This document shows positions 51,810 to 60,616 of a stretch of DNA of 64,000 nucleotides, in pieces. The stretch covers positions 1,612,001 to 1,676,000 of the forward strand of contig OZ241979.1 in NCBI GenBank assembly GCA_965204235.1. The letters are read 5' to 3'. How positions within the stretch are numbered: position 1 is the stretch's first letter; every line of letters starts with the position of its first letter. The position numbers were made by a program, and so were the translations under genes. The notes beneath the pieces were generated by a model. The model worked only from the letters and a program-made list of their open reading frames with translations, searched no databases and was not told the origin of the DNA. This DNA is from JAJDTQ01 sp965204235. Lineage in GTDB: Bacteria > Desulfobacterota > Binatia > UBA9968 > JAJDTQ01.

Positions 51810-53183
51810 CTACTCCGGCGGCCGGCGCTCGCGCCACCGGGCGTGCTGCTGGTAGGCGTAGCCCACGCGCAGCACCGTGGACTCCCCGAACGCCTTGCCC
51901 CATAGCTGCATGCCCACGGGCAGACCCTTGGAGTGGAAGCCGCACGGGATGGCCAGGGCGGGGATGCCCGCGAGGTTGGCCGGCGACACGAAGTCCGGGC
52001 GCAGCATCTTGTACACCGCGTCCAAGCCGTCGAGTTCCCCGGCCCTTGGCGCGGGCGTGGGGTTGGTGGGCAGGGCCATCACGTGGACCTCCCGGAAGAC
52101 CTGGGACAGCTCCCGCCTCAGGCGGCTTCGCATGCGCTGGGCCTGGATGTAGTCGCCGCAGGTGGAAACCGCGCCCAGGAACATGCGCGCCCGGCGGGAC
52201 TCGGAAGCCTCGCCCTGCAACGCCTCGGCCATGTCGGCCCGGCAGACGTTGTAGAACTCGCAGGAGTAGATGAGGCCGTTGGCGATGGTGGCGAACTCCA
52301 TGCCGGGGACCGCCACGTCCCGGACCTTGGCTCCCAGGGATTCCAGCGCGGCCAACGCCTCGTCCAGGCATCGCAGCACTTCGGGGTCGGTCTCGATGAG
52401 CTTCATGTACTCCCGCGGGACGCCGACCGCCAGGCCCGAGACCCCGGCCCGCAGGTCCGCGCTGTAGTCGGACACCGCCGCCGGACTGCAAGTGGGGTCC
52501 CTGGGGTCGAACCCGGCGAGCACCTGAAGCATGTGCGCGAGGTCCTCCACCACCCGGGTCATGGGCCCCACGGTGTCCAGCGACCAGCCCAGCGGCGCCA
52601 GGCCGAACCGGCTGACCCGTCCGTAGGTGGGCTTCAGCCCGGGTATGCCGGAATAGGAGGCGGGGTTCCGGATCGACCCCGCGGTGTCCTCCCCCAGCGA
52701 GCCCATGCACAGCCCCGCGGCGATGCCTGCGCCCGAGCCGGTGCTGGAGCCTCCCGGCACGTGGTCGAGGTTCCAGGGGTTGCGGGCGGCCGGGACGCCG
52801 CCGGGAAGACCGCTCATGTTGAGCTTGCCGAGCAGCACCGCCCCGGCCTCGCGCAGGCGGCGCACCGCGGTGGAGTCCTCGCCGGGGCCCGCGGGTTGCG
52901 GGATGCGCACCGCGGCCGGCGCGCCCGCCACGTCGTACTGGTCCTTCACCGCCACCGGGACGCCGTGGAGCGGTCCCCGGTACCGGCCCTGCCCTATTTC
53001 CCGCTCCGCGGCCCGGGCCTCCTCCATGGCGCTCTCCTCCATGAGGCGGACGTAGGCGTGCAGGTTGCCGTCGAGGGAGTGGACCCGGTCCAGGTAGGAT
53101 CGGGTCAACTCGACGGGGGAGACTTCGCGCTTCCGCAGGCGCGGAGCCATGCTGTCAATACTGGAGAAACACAGTTCCGACAT
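51810..53183 (-). CDS. amidase (GatA-like amidase signature family)
   Basis: This 457-residue amidase signature enzyme has the Ser-cisSer-Lys triad at Lys80 (GVPVAVKD), Ser146 in PGGSSTGSG and Ser170 in EDTAGSIRNPAS. It hydrolyses an amide such as an aryl or short-chain amide. True GatA proteins of the Glu-tRNA amidotransferase belong to the same family, but they carry GGSSGGS and have GatB nearby; here the motif is GGSSTGS and gatB is absent. It is followed upstream on the same strand by a 64-residue GatC-like partner, an arrangement seen in amidases such as AtzF/AtzG-type pairs. Confidence 0.85.
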   Translation of the reverse strand: MSELCFSSIDSMAPRLRKREVSPVELTRSYLDRVHSLDGNLHAYVRLMEESAMEEARAAEREIGQGRYRGPLHGVPVAVKDQYDVAGAPAAVRIPQPAGPGEDSTAVRRLREAGAVLLGKLNMSGLPGGVPAARNPWNLDHVPGGSSTGSGAGIAAGLCMGSLGEDTAGSIRNPASYSGIPGLKPTYGRVSRFGLAPLGWSLDTVGPMTRVVEDLAHMLQVLAGFDPRDPTCSPAAVSDYSADLRAGVSGLAVGVPREYMKLIETDPEVLRCLDEALAALESLGAKVRDVAVPGMEFATIANGLIYSCEFYNVCRADMAEALQGEASESRRARMFLGAVSTCGDYIQAQRMRSRLRRELSQVFREVHVMALPTNPTPAPRAGELDGLDAVYKMLRPDFVSPANLAGIPALAIPCGFHSKGLPVGMQLWGKAFGESTVLRVGYAYQQHARWRERRPPE

Positions 53184-53197
53184 GTCTGCTCCTCAGG

Positions 53198-53392
53198 CTA
53201 CCGGTCTTCGCCGGGTTCCGGCCGAAACACCCCGCCCACCTCCTCACCCGCCAGGTTGATGGAGTGGAGCCGCTCCAGGCTCTCCATATAGGCGTCCAGC
53301 ATCGGCAGGAAACGCTCGCGGTCGCTTTCGGCCAGCTCCAGGCCGGCCCGGCGCAGTAACCGGCTCAGGGTCTCTTCCGTGTACTTGTCCAT
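53198..53392 (-). CDS. GatC/AtzG-like small amidase partner
   Basis: This 64-residue helical protein has a GatC-like pattern: LSRLLRRAGLELAESDRERFLPMLDAYMESLERLHSIN in two helices, then a short tail with FRPEPGEDR that would wrap over the amidase. GGAGG lies eight bases before the ATG. The gene ends 14 bp before the amidase start. It probably stabilises the amidase. Confidence 0.75.
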   Translation of the reverse strand: MDKYTEETLSRLLRRAGLELAESDRERFLPMLDAYMESLERLHSINLAGEEVGGVFRPEPGEDR

Positions 53393-53424
53393 GCGAACCT
53401 CCTGTGGCGTGACCGCCGTCCGGC

Positions 53425-54171
53425 TCAGCCCAGGTCTCCCCACAACAACTGGACGGCGCAGACCGCGGCCAACGCAGCCGTTTCCGTACGCAGGATGCGC
53501 CGGCCCAACCGGACCGGCCGGAAGCCGCGGTCTGCGGCGTCCGCGGCCTCCGCGGGAGTGAACCCTCCTTCCGGGCCCACCATGACGAGCACGGAGCGCA
53601 GGCTCCCGACCTCCTCCCGGACGGACGCCAGCGGCCGGCCCCGTGAGCCTTCCAGGAACAGCATCCTGGCTTCGCACCGCCAGTCCCGCGCCAGCACCTC
53701 GTCGAACCGGCCCACGTCGAGGACCGTGGGGACCCGGGTGCGGCCGGACTGCCGGGCCGCGGCCGCGGCGATCTTCTCCCAGCGCCCGCGGCGCCGCTCG
53801 CCCTTGCCGTCGGCGAAACGGGGCACCGTATGCGACGAAACGAACGGGGCCACGCAGGCCACGCCCAACTCCGTGGACTTCTCCACGATCCAGTCCATCT
53901 TGTCGCCCTTGCCCACGGCCTGGGCCAGGGTCACCGTCAGGGGCGACTCCCGCTCCGGGCGGTACGACCGTACCACGGTCAGGGCCGCGACTCCATCGCC
54001 GTAGGCGTCCAACAGCGCTTCGTGCTCGGTCCCGGCCCCGTCCCACAGCAACACCCGGGCGCCGGGCCGCAGGCGCAGGACCTTGCGCATGTGCGCGAGC
54101 TCCTGGCCGCCCACCGCGGCGCCGCCGTCGCGCACCGCGTCCGGGGACACGAAGAAGCGCGGCAGGCTCAT
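53425..54171 (-). CDS. rsmE: 16S rRNA (uracil-1498-N3)-methyltransferase
   Basis: This 248-residue SPOUT methyltransferase has an N-terminal PUA-like domain (residues 1-70, HMRKVLRLRPGARVLLWDG) and a knotted C-terminal domain with VGPEGGFTPAE and RLGRRILRTETAA, which bind AdoMet. It methylates U1498 of 16S rRNA. Its ATG overlaps the stop of prmA (ATGA), the classic prmA-rsmE pair. Confidence 0.93.
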   Translation of the reverse strand: MSLPRFFVSPDAVRDGGAAVGGQELAHMRKVLRLRPGARVLLWDGAGTEHEALLDAYGDGVAALTVVRSYRPERESPLTVTLAQAVGKGDKMDWIVEKSTELGVACVAPFVSSHTVPRFADGKGERRRGRWEKIAAAAARQSGRTRVPTVLDVGRFDEVLARDWRCEARMLFLEGSRGRPLASVREEVGSLRSVLVMVGPEGGFTPAEAADAADRGFRPVRLGRRILRTETAALAAVCAVQLLWGDLG

Positions 54172-55025
54172 GGCTCCTTCCGCAGCAGCAACGTGCTCCA
54201 CTCCCCCCGGTCCTTGCGCCGCTCCAGCCGCAGGCCGGGGAAGCGGTGCAACGCCTCGGGCACGTGGCGGCGCAGCAGCCCGGAAAGGATCAGCCGCCCG
54301 CGAGCGGCCACGCACCGGGTCAGGGACCCGGCCATGCCCACGAGGGTCCCCAGCACGATGTTCGCCGCCACCAGCGGGAACCGGCGCCGCACCTGTCCGA
54401 CGGGCGCGCCGCTGAGGGTCACCGCGCCGCCCACCCCGTTGCGTTCGAGGTTCGCCCGGGCCGCCTCCAGCGCCGCGGGATCGTTGTCCAACCCCAGCAC
54501 CTCGCGCACCCCGAGCCTGGCCAGAGCGATGGCGAGGATGCCCGACCCCGTGCCCACGTCCAAAGCCTTGGCCGGCGCCGCGCCGGCGCAAAGCTCGTCG
54601 ATGAACTCCAGGCAACAGCGCGTGGTCTCGTGGGTCCCGGTGCCGAAAGCCATGGCCGGCTCGATGAAGACCACGCGCCGGTCGGTCTCCGGCGGGGGGA
54701 TCCACGGCGGCGTCACCAGCAACCGCCGCCCGATCTGCTGCGGCCGGAAGCGCGCGCGCCACGCGTCGCGCCAGTTCTCCCGGGCGACCGCCCGCCAGCG
54801 CGTGCGCACCGCGGGATGGCCGGGAAAGACCTCGCGGAGTCCGCGCAGGTACGACCGGACCCTGCGCTTGAGACCGGCGCGGTCCTCCGCGGCCGGAAAG
54901 AACGCGCGCAGGGACCGGTCGCCGCAGACCATGCCCGTGGACCCCTGCTCCGCCAGGAAGTTCGCGATGGGGTCCTGCACCGGGCCTTCGGCCCGGACGA
55001 CGAGCTCGATCCAGCCGGTGGCCAT
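54168..55025 (-). CDS. prmA: ribosomal protein L11 methyltransferase
   Basis: This 285-residue class I methyltransferase trimethylates ribosomal protein L11. The N-terminal substrate domain ends near residue 105; AFGTGTHETTR and LDVGTGSGILAIALARLG form the AdoMet site, with IVAANIV-like (LVAANIVLGTLV) as motif IV. The ATG at 55025 follows AAGGAAGG; upstream codons in the same frame come from a MITE that begins 13 bp before the start. It is coupled to rsmE. Confidence 0.9.
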   Translation of the reverse strand: MATGWIELVVRAEGPVQDPIANFLAEQGSTGMVCGDRSLRAFFPAAEDRAGLKRRVRSYLRGLREVFPGHPAVRTRWRAVARENWRDAWRARFRPQQIGRRLLVTPPWIPPPETDRRVVFIEPAMAFGTGTHETTRCCLEFIDELCAGAAPAKALDVGTGSGILAIALARLGVREVLGLDNDPAALEAARANLERNGVGGAVTLSGAPVGQVRRRFPLVAANIVLGTLVGMAGSLTRCVAARGRLILSGLLRRHVPEALHRFPGLRLERRKDRGEWSTLLLRKEP

Positions 55026-55037
55026 GCCTTCCTTTAC

Positions 55038-55179
55038 GGAACCTGTGATCGATTCCGGCATGAGGCGTCTCTCCCTGTGGGAAAGCGCGTCCTTCGACTC
55101 CGCTTCGCTACGCTCAGGATGAAAGGAGCACTTCGCTTCCCTTCGCTCAGGACGAACGGGACAACTGTTCAGGGTTTCC
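55038..55179. repeat. MITE with internal duplication and TTAC target duplication
   Basis: Its ends are GGAACCTGTGATCGATT and GGTTTCC, with TTAC on both sides (55034-55037 and 55180-55183). A second partial core lengthens it to 142 bp. It occupies the promoter region of prmA-rsmE. Confidence 0.75.
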
Positions 55180-55256
55180 TTACGCCACATGCCGCCCGCG
55201 GGCAACAGGGCGCGGCTATTGTCTGCGCCCCTCCCCCTGGTACAATGGGAGGGGCC

Positions 55257-56354
55257 ATGGAATTCCCCGAGATCAGGGAGACGCCCGCGTTCTACCGGGC
55301 GGACCATGCCGGCGACTTCTCCTACACGCCGGACCGCATGGCGGTATTCGAGGAGGCGAAGCGGTTCCGGCGAGAGTTCGAGGTCTCACCGGCCGCGGCG
55401 GACGCCCGGAGGGTCGAGCTGCTCCTCATCGACGTGCAGCGGGACTTCTGCCATCCCGAAGGCACGTTGTACGTGGGCGGCCGCAGCGGCCGGGGCGCCG
55501 TGGACGACAACCGGCGCATCGCGGAGTTCATCTACCGCAACCTCGGGCGGATCACCCACATCCGCTGCACCCTGGACAGCCACTCCCACTTCCAGATCTT
55601 CTTTCCCTGGTTCTGGGTGGATTCCCGCGGCGAGCCGCTGGCGCCCCATACCCTCATCAAGGCCGACGGCCGCGACGCCAGACGGCTGGTCAACGTCGAT
55701 CCGCTGGGGAACGTCCTCGCGGAGGACGTGGCGCCCAACCCCGCCATGACGTCCTGGCTCACCCGCAAGGGCTACGACTGGCTGGTGGAGCAGTGCCGCT
55801 TCTACAACCGGGAACTGGCGGACGGCGGGCGCTACACCCTCTACCTCTGGCCCCCGCACTGCCTCATGGGCAGCCCGGGCCATACGGTGGCGGGCGTCAT
55901 CGACGAGGCCAGGACCCTGCACTCGCTGACCCGGATCACCCAGTCCTGGACCGAGATCAAGGGCGCCCACGACCTGACCGAGAACTACTCCGTGCTGCGT
56001 CCCGAGGTCCTGGCCACCTGGGACGGCGGCGTCCTGGCCGAAAAGAACGTCGGGTTCTACCGCACCCTGATGGAAGCGGACGCGCTGATGGTTGCCGGAC
56101 AGGCCGCCAGCCACTGTGTCAGGAGCACCGTGCAGGACCTGCTCGAAGAGATACGGCGCGAAGACCCCTCGCTGGCGCAAAAGGTCTATGTCCTGACCGA
56201 CTGCATGTCCTCGGTGGTGGTCCGGGACGAGAACGGCGGGGTCGCAGCCGATTTCACCGAAGCCGCGGAGCAGACCCTGGACGAAGCCGCGTCCGCCGGC
56301 ATGCGCCTGGTCCGGTCCACCGACCCCATGGAAAGCTGGCCGGGGATGGGCTGA
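55257..56354 (+). CDS. cysteine hydrolase of the isochorismatase fold
   Basis: This 365-residue protein combines an isochorismatase/nicotinamidase fold with long insertions. LLLIDVQRDFCHPEGTLYVGG holds the Asp (near residue 62), and MVAGQAASHCVRSTVQDLLE the catalytic Cys near 287. Ordinary nicotinamidases have about 200 residues; here the extra 80-residue N-terminal extension and the mid insert (KGYDWLVEQCRFYNRELADGG) make it a larger subfamily. GGGAGGGG precedes the ATG. The substrate is unknown; the pathway context is absent. Confidence 0.78.
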   Translation: MEFPEIRETPAFYRADHAGDFSYTPDRMAVFEEAKRFRREFEVSPAAADARRVELLLIDVQRDFCHPEGTLYVGGRSGRGAVDDNRRIAEFIYRNLGRITHIRCTLDSHSHFQIFFPWFWVDSRGEPLAPHTLIKADGRDARRLVNVDPLGNVLAEDVAPNPAMTSWLTRKGYDWLVEQCRFYNRELADGGRYTLYLWPPHCLMGSPGHTVAGVIDEARTLHSLTRITQSWTEIKGAHDLTENYSVLRPEVLATWDGGVLAEKNVGFYRTLMEADALMVAGQAASHCVRSTVQDLLEEIRREDPSLAQKVYVLTDCMSSVVVRDENGGVAADFTEAAEQTLDEAASAGMRLVRSTDPMESWPGMG

Positions 56355-56575
56355 AGCACGCCTTCGAACCCCCGCATCTCCGCGGCTTTCTGTTCATAAC
56401 CCATCGATTCACGGGGCTTTCTCGTCCTGTTACGGCTTGTTGACTACTCCGTTGTAACCGCATAAATTCTGGCATTGGCTCTGCTGTGGGATCGCCACAG
56501 AGCTTGCAGCGCGTCGCAGTGAGTCGCTGGCGGAATCCAAACGAAAGCGTGACCGGACCACAAAGGCGCAGTGTC

Positions 56576-56674
56576 GTGGCGAAAGCAAAGGTACTCGCAT
56601 TCATCAACTACAAGGGCGGCGTTGCCAAGACGACGTCAACCGAGATTTTAGGGTGGAAAGCGCCCTTCCACTGA
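56576..56674 (+). pseudogene. N-terminal stub of a ParA-type ATPase
   Basis: A GTG opens a 32-codon frame with the deviant Walker A of ParA (INYKGGVAKTTSTEIL), then runs into unrelated sequence and stops. Intact ParA is about 250 residues. The break falls at about 56650, where the next ORF begins, so a deletion joined two genes of a lost plasmid or integrative element. Confidence 0.65.
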
Positions 56675-57237
56675 CGGCGAAGAAGATCGACAGCTTTCTG
56701 AACGGGCTGACCGATCTAGTCAATACCCTGCCAACCACAGCGACGAAAGAGCGCTTGGATCGGGAACTGACAGTCCTGATCGACTTCCTTCGCGACGTGC
56801 AACAACGTCTCAAGTCGATGCCTACCAGCGACAATGCAGAAGACATCGCTGCCACCGTGGAGACACTCAAGAACTACGTGCGCGTCGCTGAGGCTGATCC
56901 GTTGATGTCACGTGCGCTTGGCTTTGCCGAGGCACGCAGGTCTCCACCCAGAACGGTTCTTTCCGAGAAGGCCCGGCGCGAGGCAAAAGCCTTGGCGAAG
57001 GCCGTCTCGGATATGACGCCAGACGACATCAACCGAACCTTGGCGGACAGGAAGAAGTACAACACTGCCATGTTGCGGGAGATCGCTGGTGAAATCGGAC
57101 TGCATCTGCCGCACAGGGCAACTCGTCTGTCCATCATAGAGAAGATCGGAAAGAAGACCGCCAATGCCCGAGGCTATCGTCTGCTCCGGGGCGAAGGGAT
57201 CGGTTTGAAGTCGGACCAACGAGCACCACTGGACTGA
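56653..57237 (+). CDS. hypothetical helical protein next to the ParA stub
   Basis: This frame of 194 residues from a GTG overlaps the ParA stub in another frame. The sequence is helical and charged (LTDLVNTLPTTATKERLDRELTVLIDFL; KARREAKALAKAVSDMT), with a C-terminal basic region. I recognise no family. Its codon usage is less GC-biased than that of its neighbours. It could be the 3' part of a gene truncated by the same deletion that cut parA. Confidence that a protein is made is low to moderate. Confidence 0.45.
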   Translation: MESALPLTAKKIDSFLNGLTDLVNTLPTTATKERLDRELTVLIDFLRDVQQRLKSMPTSDNAEDIAATVETLKNYVRVAEADPLMSRALGFAEARRSPPRTVLSEKARREAKALAKAVSDMTPDDINRTLADRKKYNTAMLREIAGEIGLHLPHRATRLSIIEKIGKKTANARGYRLLRGEGIGLKSDQRAPLD

Positions 57238-57334
57238 TGGGGGCGTCTGCGCTCCCGTCCCAAGCCGGAGGCCGATGCCTCCGCACCGCCGGGGCCGAGA
57301 GCGCGCGCCGAAAGGACCGACGCTCCGGGGTGGG

Positions 57335-57853
57335 TCAGTCGTAGGTGACACCGGGTATCGGCTTTTCCAGCGCTTCCTCGAGAGAGGCGGCCCGGGACCA
57401 CTGCTCCGGGGGCCGGCTCTCGCCTTCCCAACCGATCTGGTCCATGGACGCATAGACCTCGATCTGGAAGCCGTCGGGGTCGGTGAACTCCACCCCGGGG
57501 TTGCAGCCCGGCCCCCTGCGGCCCTCGTACAGGATAGGGACTCCCTTCTCCTTCAGGAAGTCGCGGATCTCGAACAGCTCGGAGACGCTTCCCACCTCCA
57601 GGGCGCAATGGTTGAACGCCACCTGGTCCGGCTCGGGCCGGCCCTTGTCCTCCCTGGACGGAAAGAGCGCGATGGAATGGTGGTCCGAGGCGTTCCGCAG
57701 GAACACCATGCCCCGCTCGTTCACGTCGGATACCTTGAACCCCATGATCTCGGTCCAGAACCGGGTGCTGCGCTCCACGTCGCTGACGTTGAACACCACG
57801 TGCCCGATCTTCCTGACCTTCATGGGCGTCTTGCTCCGTTCTCCTGTAGCCAT
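57335..57853 (-). CDS. VOC-family (glyoxalase/dioxygenase-like) protein
   Basis: This 172-residue vicinal oxygen chelate protein has two beta-alpha-beta-beta-beta units, with metal ligands likely His in KIGHVVFNV, His in FNHCALEV and Glu in GFQIEVY. FTDPDGFQIEVY is the classical C-terminal signature. Members are ring-cleaving dioxygenases, glyoxalases or resistance proteins, and the exact reaction cannot be given. The start has AAGGAG. It lies 104 bp downstream of a cupin gene on the same strand, with which it may be expressed. Confidence 0.82.
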   Translation of the reverse strand: MATGERSKTPMKVRKIGHVVFNVSDVERSTRFWTEIMGFKVSDVNERGMVFLRNASDHHSIALFPSREDKGRPEPDQVAFNHCALEVGSVSELFEIRDFLKEKGVPILYEGRRGPGCNPGVEFTDPDGFQIEVYASMDQIGWEGESRPPEQWSRAASLEEALEKPIPGVTYD

Positions 57854-57957
57854 GTTCGTCTCCTTGCGGTCGTGGATCTTCCGGCAATGCCCCGTCAACG
57901 GGAATCTTGACCCTATGGAAGTATGGGTGCAAGCGGCGCTTGGCCAAGCCCACGGGC

Positions 57958-58299
57958 TCATCCAGGCGGCTCATCCAGGTGGATGAACGCCCTGACCCAG
58001 TTGTCCGGCGTCAGGGCGTGACCCTCTCCGGTGACGTCCTCGGCGAGGAAGACGTCGCCGGCAACGAACGTCCTCGACGCGCCGCCGCCCACCCGGATCT
58101 CCGCGGAGCCGGACAGGGTGATGCAGTACTGCCGGCGCGGCGCGTTGTGGAAGCCGCCCAGGTGGGTTGCCGGATCGTTCTTCAGGACCAGCCCCGTTAC
58201 CGGCAGGGTCTCGAAGAAGTACCCGCCTTGGGCGCCGGTGTCCAGGTCCTCGAAGTGGGACCGGCCGTCGGCTCCGGTGAACAGGCGAACGAACTGCAT
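57958..58299 (-). CDS. small cupin-like protein
   Basis: This 113-residue single-domain beta barrel reads HLGGFHNAPRRQYCITLSGSAEIRVGGG and then TFVAGDVFLAEDVTGEGHAL, the two cupin motifs with His residues for a metal. The start has GGGAG and overlaps the region just after the metallophosphoesterase stop, so the two genes are one unit. It could bind a small carboxylate or act as an isomerase; the role is unknown. Confidence 0.75.
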   Translation of the reverse strand: MQFVRLFTGADGRSHFEDLDTGAQGGYFFETLPVTGLVLKNDPATHLGGFHNAPRRQYCITLSGSAEIRVGGGASRTFVAGDVFLAEDVTGEGHALTPDNWVRAFIHLDEPPG

Positions 58300-58300
58300 G

Positions 58301-59206
58301 TCATGCTCCCTCCCGGGGCGTGCGCCGTATCTCCCGGACCTCTGACGGGCGCACGCGCGGCTTCCACTTGGTGTCCCAGACGAGCCTGGGAGTCCCGGGC
58401 GCGCCGTGGAAGCCGCTCCGGGCGCGTTCGCGGGGGTAGCCCAGGCAGTGGGAGACGTAGCGCAGGCCGTCGATGACCCGGTCGCGGTTGCGGTGTTGAT
58501 GGCCATAGACGTGGAGGATGGAGCCCAGCGCGCGGATCTGGACGTCGAGCCGCGTGCTGCCGGCCACCCGGCTGAAGTTGAACCGCCGGAAGCGGCCGGG
58601 GCGTGCGGGCGCGGTTGCCGACGACGGACGGAACATCAACTCCCTCCTGGGCAGGAAGTGGCTGAACGATATGACCGGGGCGTCGTAACGGCGGCGGCGG
58701 TGCGGCTCGTTCCTGTCCAGGAAATAGTCCGCCACGGACAGGCCTTCCGGCCACCGGGTGCGAACGTTGTCGGCCCACATGGAGAGGCTCGCGTCGTCGC
58801 CGTCCCCGGGGACGAACAGGCTGGCGTCGCCCTCCTCCGGCTTCACGTACCACGAGAACAGCGGCGCCACCCAGACGCCGGGGTCGTCGGGACCGGAAGC
58901 CACCTTGGCCGGGCTCGTGGCGACGCCGAGTTCGGAACAGAGGCGCAGGACCTTGCGGAACTTGGCGGTGGAGTCGTCGGCGTCGCCGCGCCGGAGCCAG
59001 AGGTCATGGTTTCCGGGCACGAAGAAGACGTGGGCGAACTTCTCGCGGAGGCAGCGGAGGGCCTGTGCGAGTTTGTCGAGGTCGTGGCTCACGTCCCCCG
59101 CCAGCAGCAGCGTGTCGCACAGGTATCGACCACCGGAAAGGCGTTGCATCCGCGCCATGTTTTCCGGGTAGTCCACGTGCACGTCCGACAGGGCGAAGAC
59201 CCGCAT
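58301..59206 (-). CDS. metallophosphoesterase
   Basis: This calcineurin-like phosphoesterase has 301 residues. The metal ligands appear in order: D-x-H (ALSDVHVD, residues 6-11), GD (LLLAGDVSHD), GNHD (VPGNHDLWL), a late His (SFSHFLPR) and GHQH (VYGHQHRN). It could hydrolyse nucleotides or phosphodiesters. Two insertions, at about 110-150 and 185-205, are specific to this subfamily. It is the first gene of a minus-strand unit with the cupin gene 1 bp away. Confidence 0.85.
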   Translation of the reverse strand: MRVFALSDVHVDYPENMARMQRLSGGRYLCDTLLLAGDVSHDLDKLAQALRCLREKFAHVFFVPGNHDLWLRRGDADDSTAKFRKVLRLCSELGVATSPAKVASGPDDPGVWVAPLFSWYVKPEEGDASLFVPGDGDDASLSMWADNVRTRWPEGLSVADYFLDRNEPHRRRRYDAPVISFSHFLPRRELMFRPSSATAPARPGRFRRFNFSRVAGSTRLDVQIRALGSILHVYGHQHRNRDRVIDGLRYVSHCLGYPRERARSGFHGAPGTPRLVWDTKWKPRVRPSEVREIRRTPREGA

Positions 59207-59350
59207 GGATTCCTCTCCGCGGCTTCCGACGACGGCCTTTGTTGTCATCCGCAACCGCGTCCGCTATGCTTCGGGGGCTGCCCGAAGGGACGCGGCAAGA
59301 CCGACGGCGGCCGACCCCCACGGGGAAACCCTTGCCGCCAAGCCGATACC

Positions 59351-59866
59351 ATGAGCGAAAAAGACCCTCATCGCCCGAACGAACTGTTTGCGGCCCTGAA
59401 GCGGGCCGGAGTCAAGGTCGCCGTCTCCGTTCCCGATAGCTGGATCGGGGAGATCATGGAGAAGGTCGAGCGGGACCCCGACATGGTCCTCATCCGGGCC
59501 ACCCATGAGGAAGAGGCCCTCTCCATCTCCTGCGGCGCGCGGCTCGGGGGCGCGCGCACGGTCATGCTGATCCAGAACGTGGGGATGCTGACCATGGGCG
59601 CGGGCATGGTGTGCCTGGCCCAGCGCTACCAGTTCCCCGTGCTCATCCTGGCCTCTTACCGGGGGTCCGCCCGAGACCCGGTCTTCTACCACATCCCCAA
59701 GGGGCGGGCCACCGAGCCGGTTCTCCGGGCCTACGGACTTTCCTACGCGGTTGCCGACCCGGAGACGCCCATCGGCCCCCAGGTCGAACGGGCCGCTGCC
59801 TACGCGGAGGAGGGGTCCGCGCCCTTCGTGCTGCTGCTGGACGGCGAGGACATCCGCGGTGAGTGA
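59351..59866 (+). CDS. TPP-dependent decarboxylase, alpha subunit (sulfopyruvate/phosphonopyruvate type)
   Basis: This 171-residue protein forms the Pyr domain half of a split TPP enzyme like ComD. It has VSVPDSWIGEIMEK, then IRATHEEEALSISCGARLGG with the catalytic Glu that activates TPP, and MLIQNVGMLTMGAGM. Sulfopyruvate decarboxylase makes sulfoacetaldehyde; phosphonopyruvate decarboxylase makes phosphonoacetaldehyde. The gene overlaps the beta subunit gene by 8 bp. A TRAP transporter follows 150 bp later, so the substrate may be imported by it. Confidence 0.85.
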   Translation: MSEKDPHRPNELFAALKRAGVKVAVSVPDSWIGEIMEKVERDPDMVLIRATHEEEALSISCGARLGGARTVMLIQNVGMLTMGAGMVCLAQRYQFPVLILASYRGSARDPVFYHIPKGRATEPVLRAYGLSYAVADPETPIGPQVERAAAYAEEGSAPFVLLLDGEDIRGE

Positions 59867-60467
59867 AGCGAGACCCGCGCGGGAAGCGTATTACCGCGTC
59901 CTCGCCGAATGCATCCCGGCGCGGACCCTGGTGGTGACCTCCCTGGGCAACGCCTCCTACGTCTGGTCCAACGTCTGCGACCGTCCGGAGAACTTCTACC
60001 TGGAAGACGCCATGGGACTGGCGCTTCCCCTGGCCCTGGGCCTGGCCGTGTCCCAGCCGGAGAAGCGCGTGGTGGCGGTGGAGGGCGACGGCGGGCTGCT
60101 GATGCACCTGGGGGCCCTGGTTACGGTGGGGTCCGTGGCACCCCGGAACCTCACGGTCCTGCTGGTGCACAACAACGTGCACGCGGCCTCCGGCGGGCAG
60201 CCGTTGACGAACACGGACCTGGACTTTGCGGACTTGGCGCGCTCGGCCGGCATCGGGAAGGCGGAGCGCGTGAGTTCCGTCGAAGCCTTCCGGACGCTCC
60301 TGCCGCCCGCCCTGGAAGACGAAGGCCCCTGTGTCCTGGTCCTGGCCACGGCGCCCGACGTGCCCCCGGCGACGCCTGCCTTTCCGTTGAACCCGCCGGT
60401 GCTCAAGCAGCGGTTCATGGATGCCCTGGGCGCGCCGCGGTACGTGCCCGCCATGTTCCGGTCGTGA
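59859..60467 (+). CDS. TPP-dependent decarboxylase, beta subunit
   Basis: This 202-residue half carries the PP domain. The TPP-magnesium motif runs from EGDGGLLMHLGALVTVG to NLTVLLVHNNVH (GDG...NN), near residues 70-105. It is read from a GTG inside the end of the alpha gene. With alpha it forms the active enzyme; the pair resembles ComD/ComE or a phosphonopyruvate decarboxylase split in two. Confidence 0.85.
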   Translation: MSEARPAREAYYRVLAECIPARTLVVTSLGNASYVWSNVCDRPENFYLEDAMGLALPLALGLAVSQPEKRVVAVEGDGGLLMHLGALVTVGSVAPRNLTVLLVHNNVHAASGGQPLTNTDLDFADLARSAGIGKAERVSSVEAFRTLLPPALEDEGPCVLVLATAPDVPPATPAFPLNPPVLKQRFMDALGAPRYVPAMFRS

Positions 60468-60616
60468 GTGCCCGCCGGCCACGGAAGATGTTGACAGCCC
60501 TTCGACAAAAGGGTCTAATCGGTTCGGTCCTCGGGGGAACGGGCGAGTTCCCCGGAGATTGTCGGTCACGGCGCCCTTGCACGGCGTGCACGGCGCCCTG
60601 AAAGGAGGAACGAAGG

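Noticed and set aside
51810..53392. GatA and GatC of the Glu-tRNA amidotransferase
   Set aside because: The Ser motif is GGSSTGS rather than GGSSGGS and no gatB is adjacent; a catabolic amidase with a small partner fits better.
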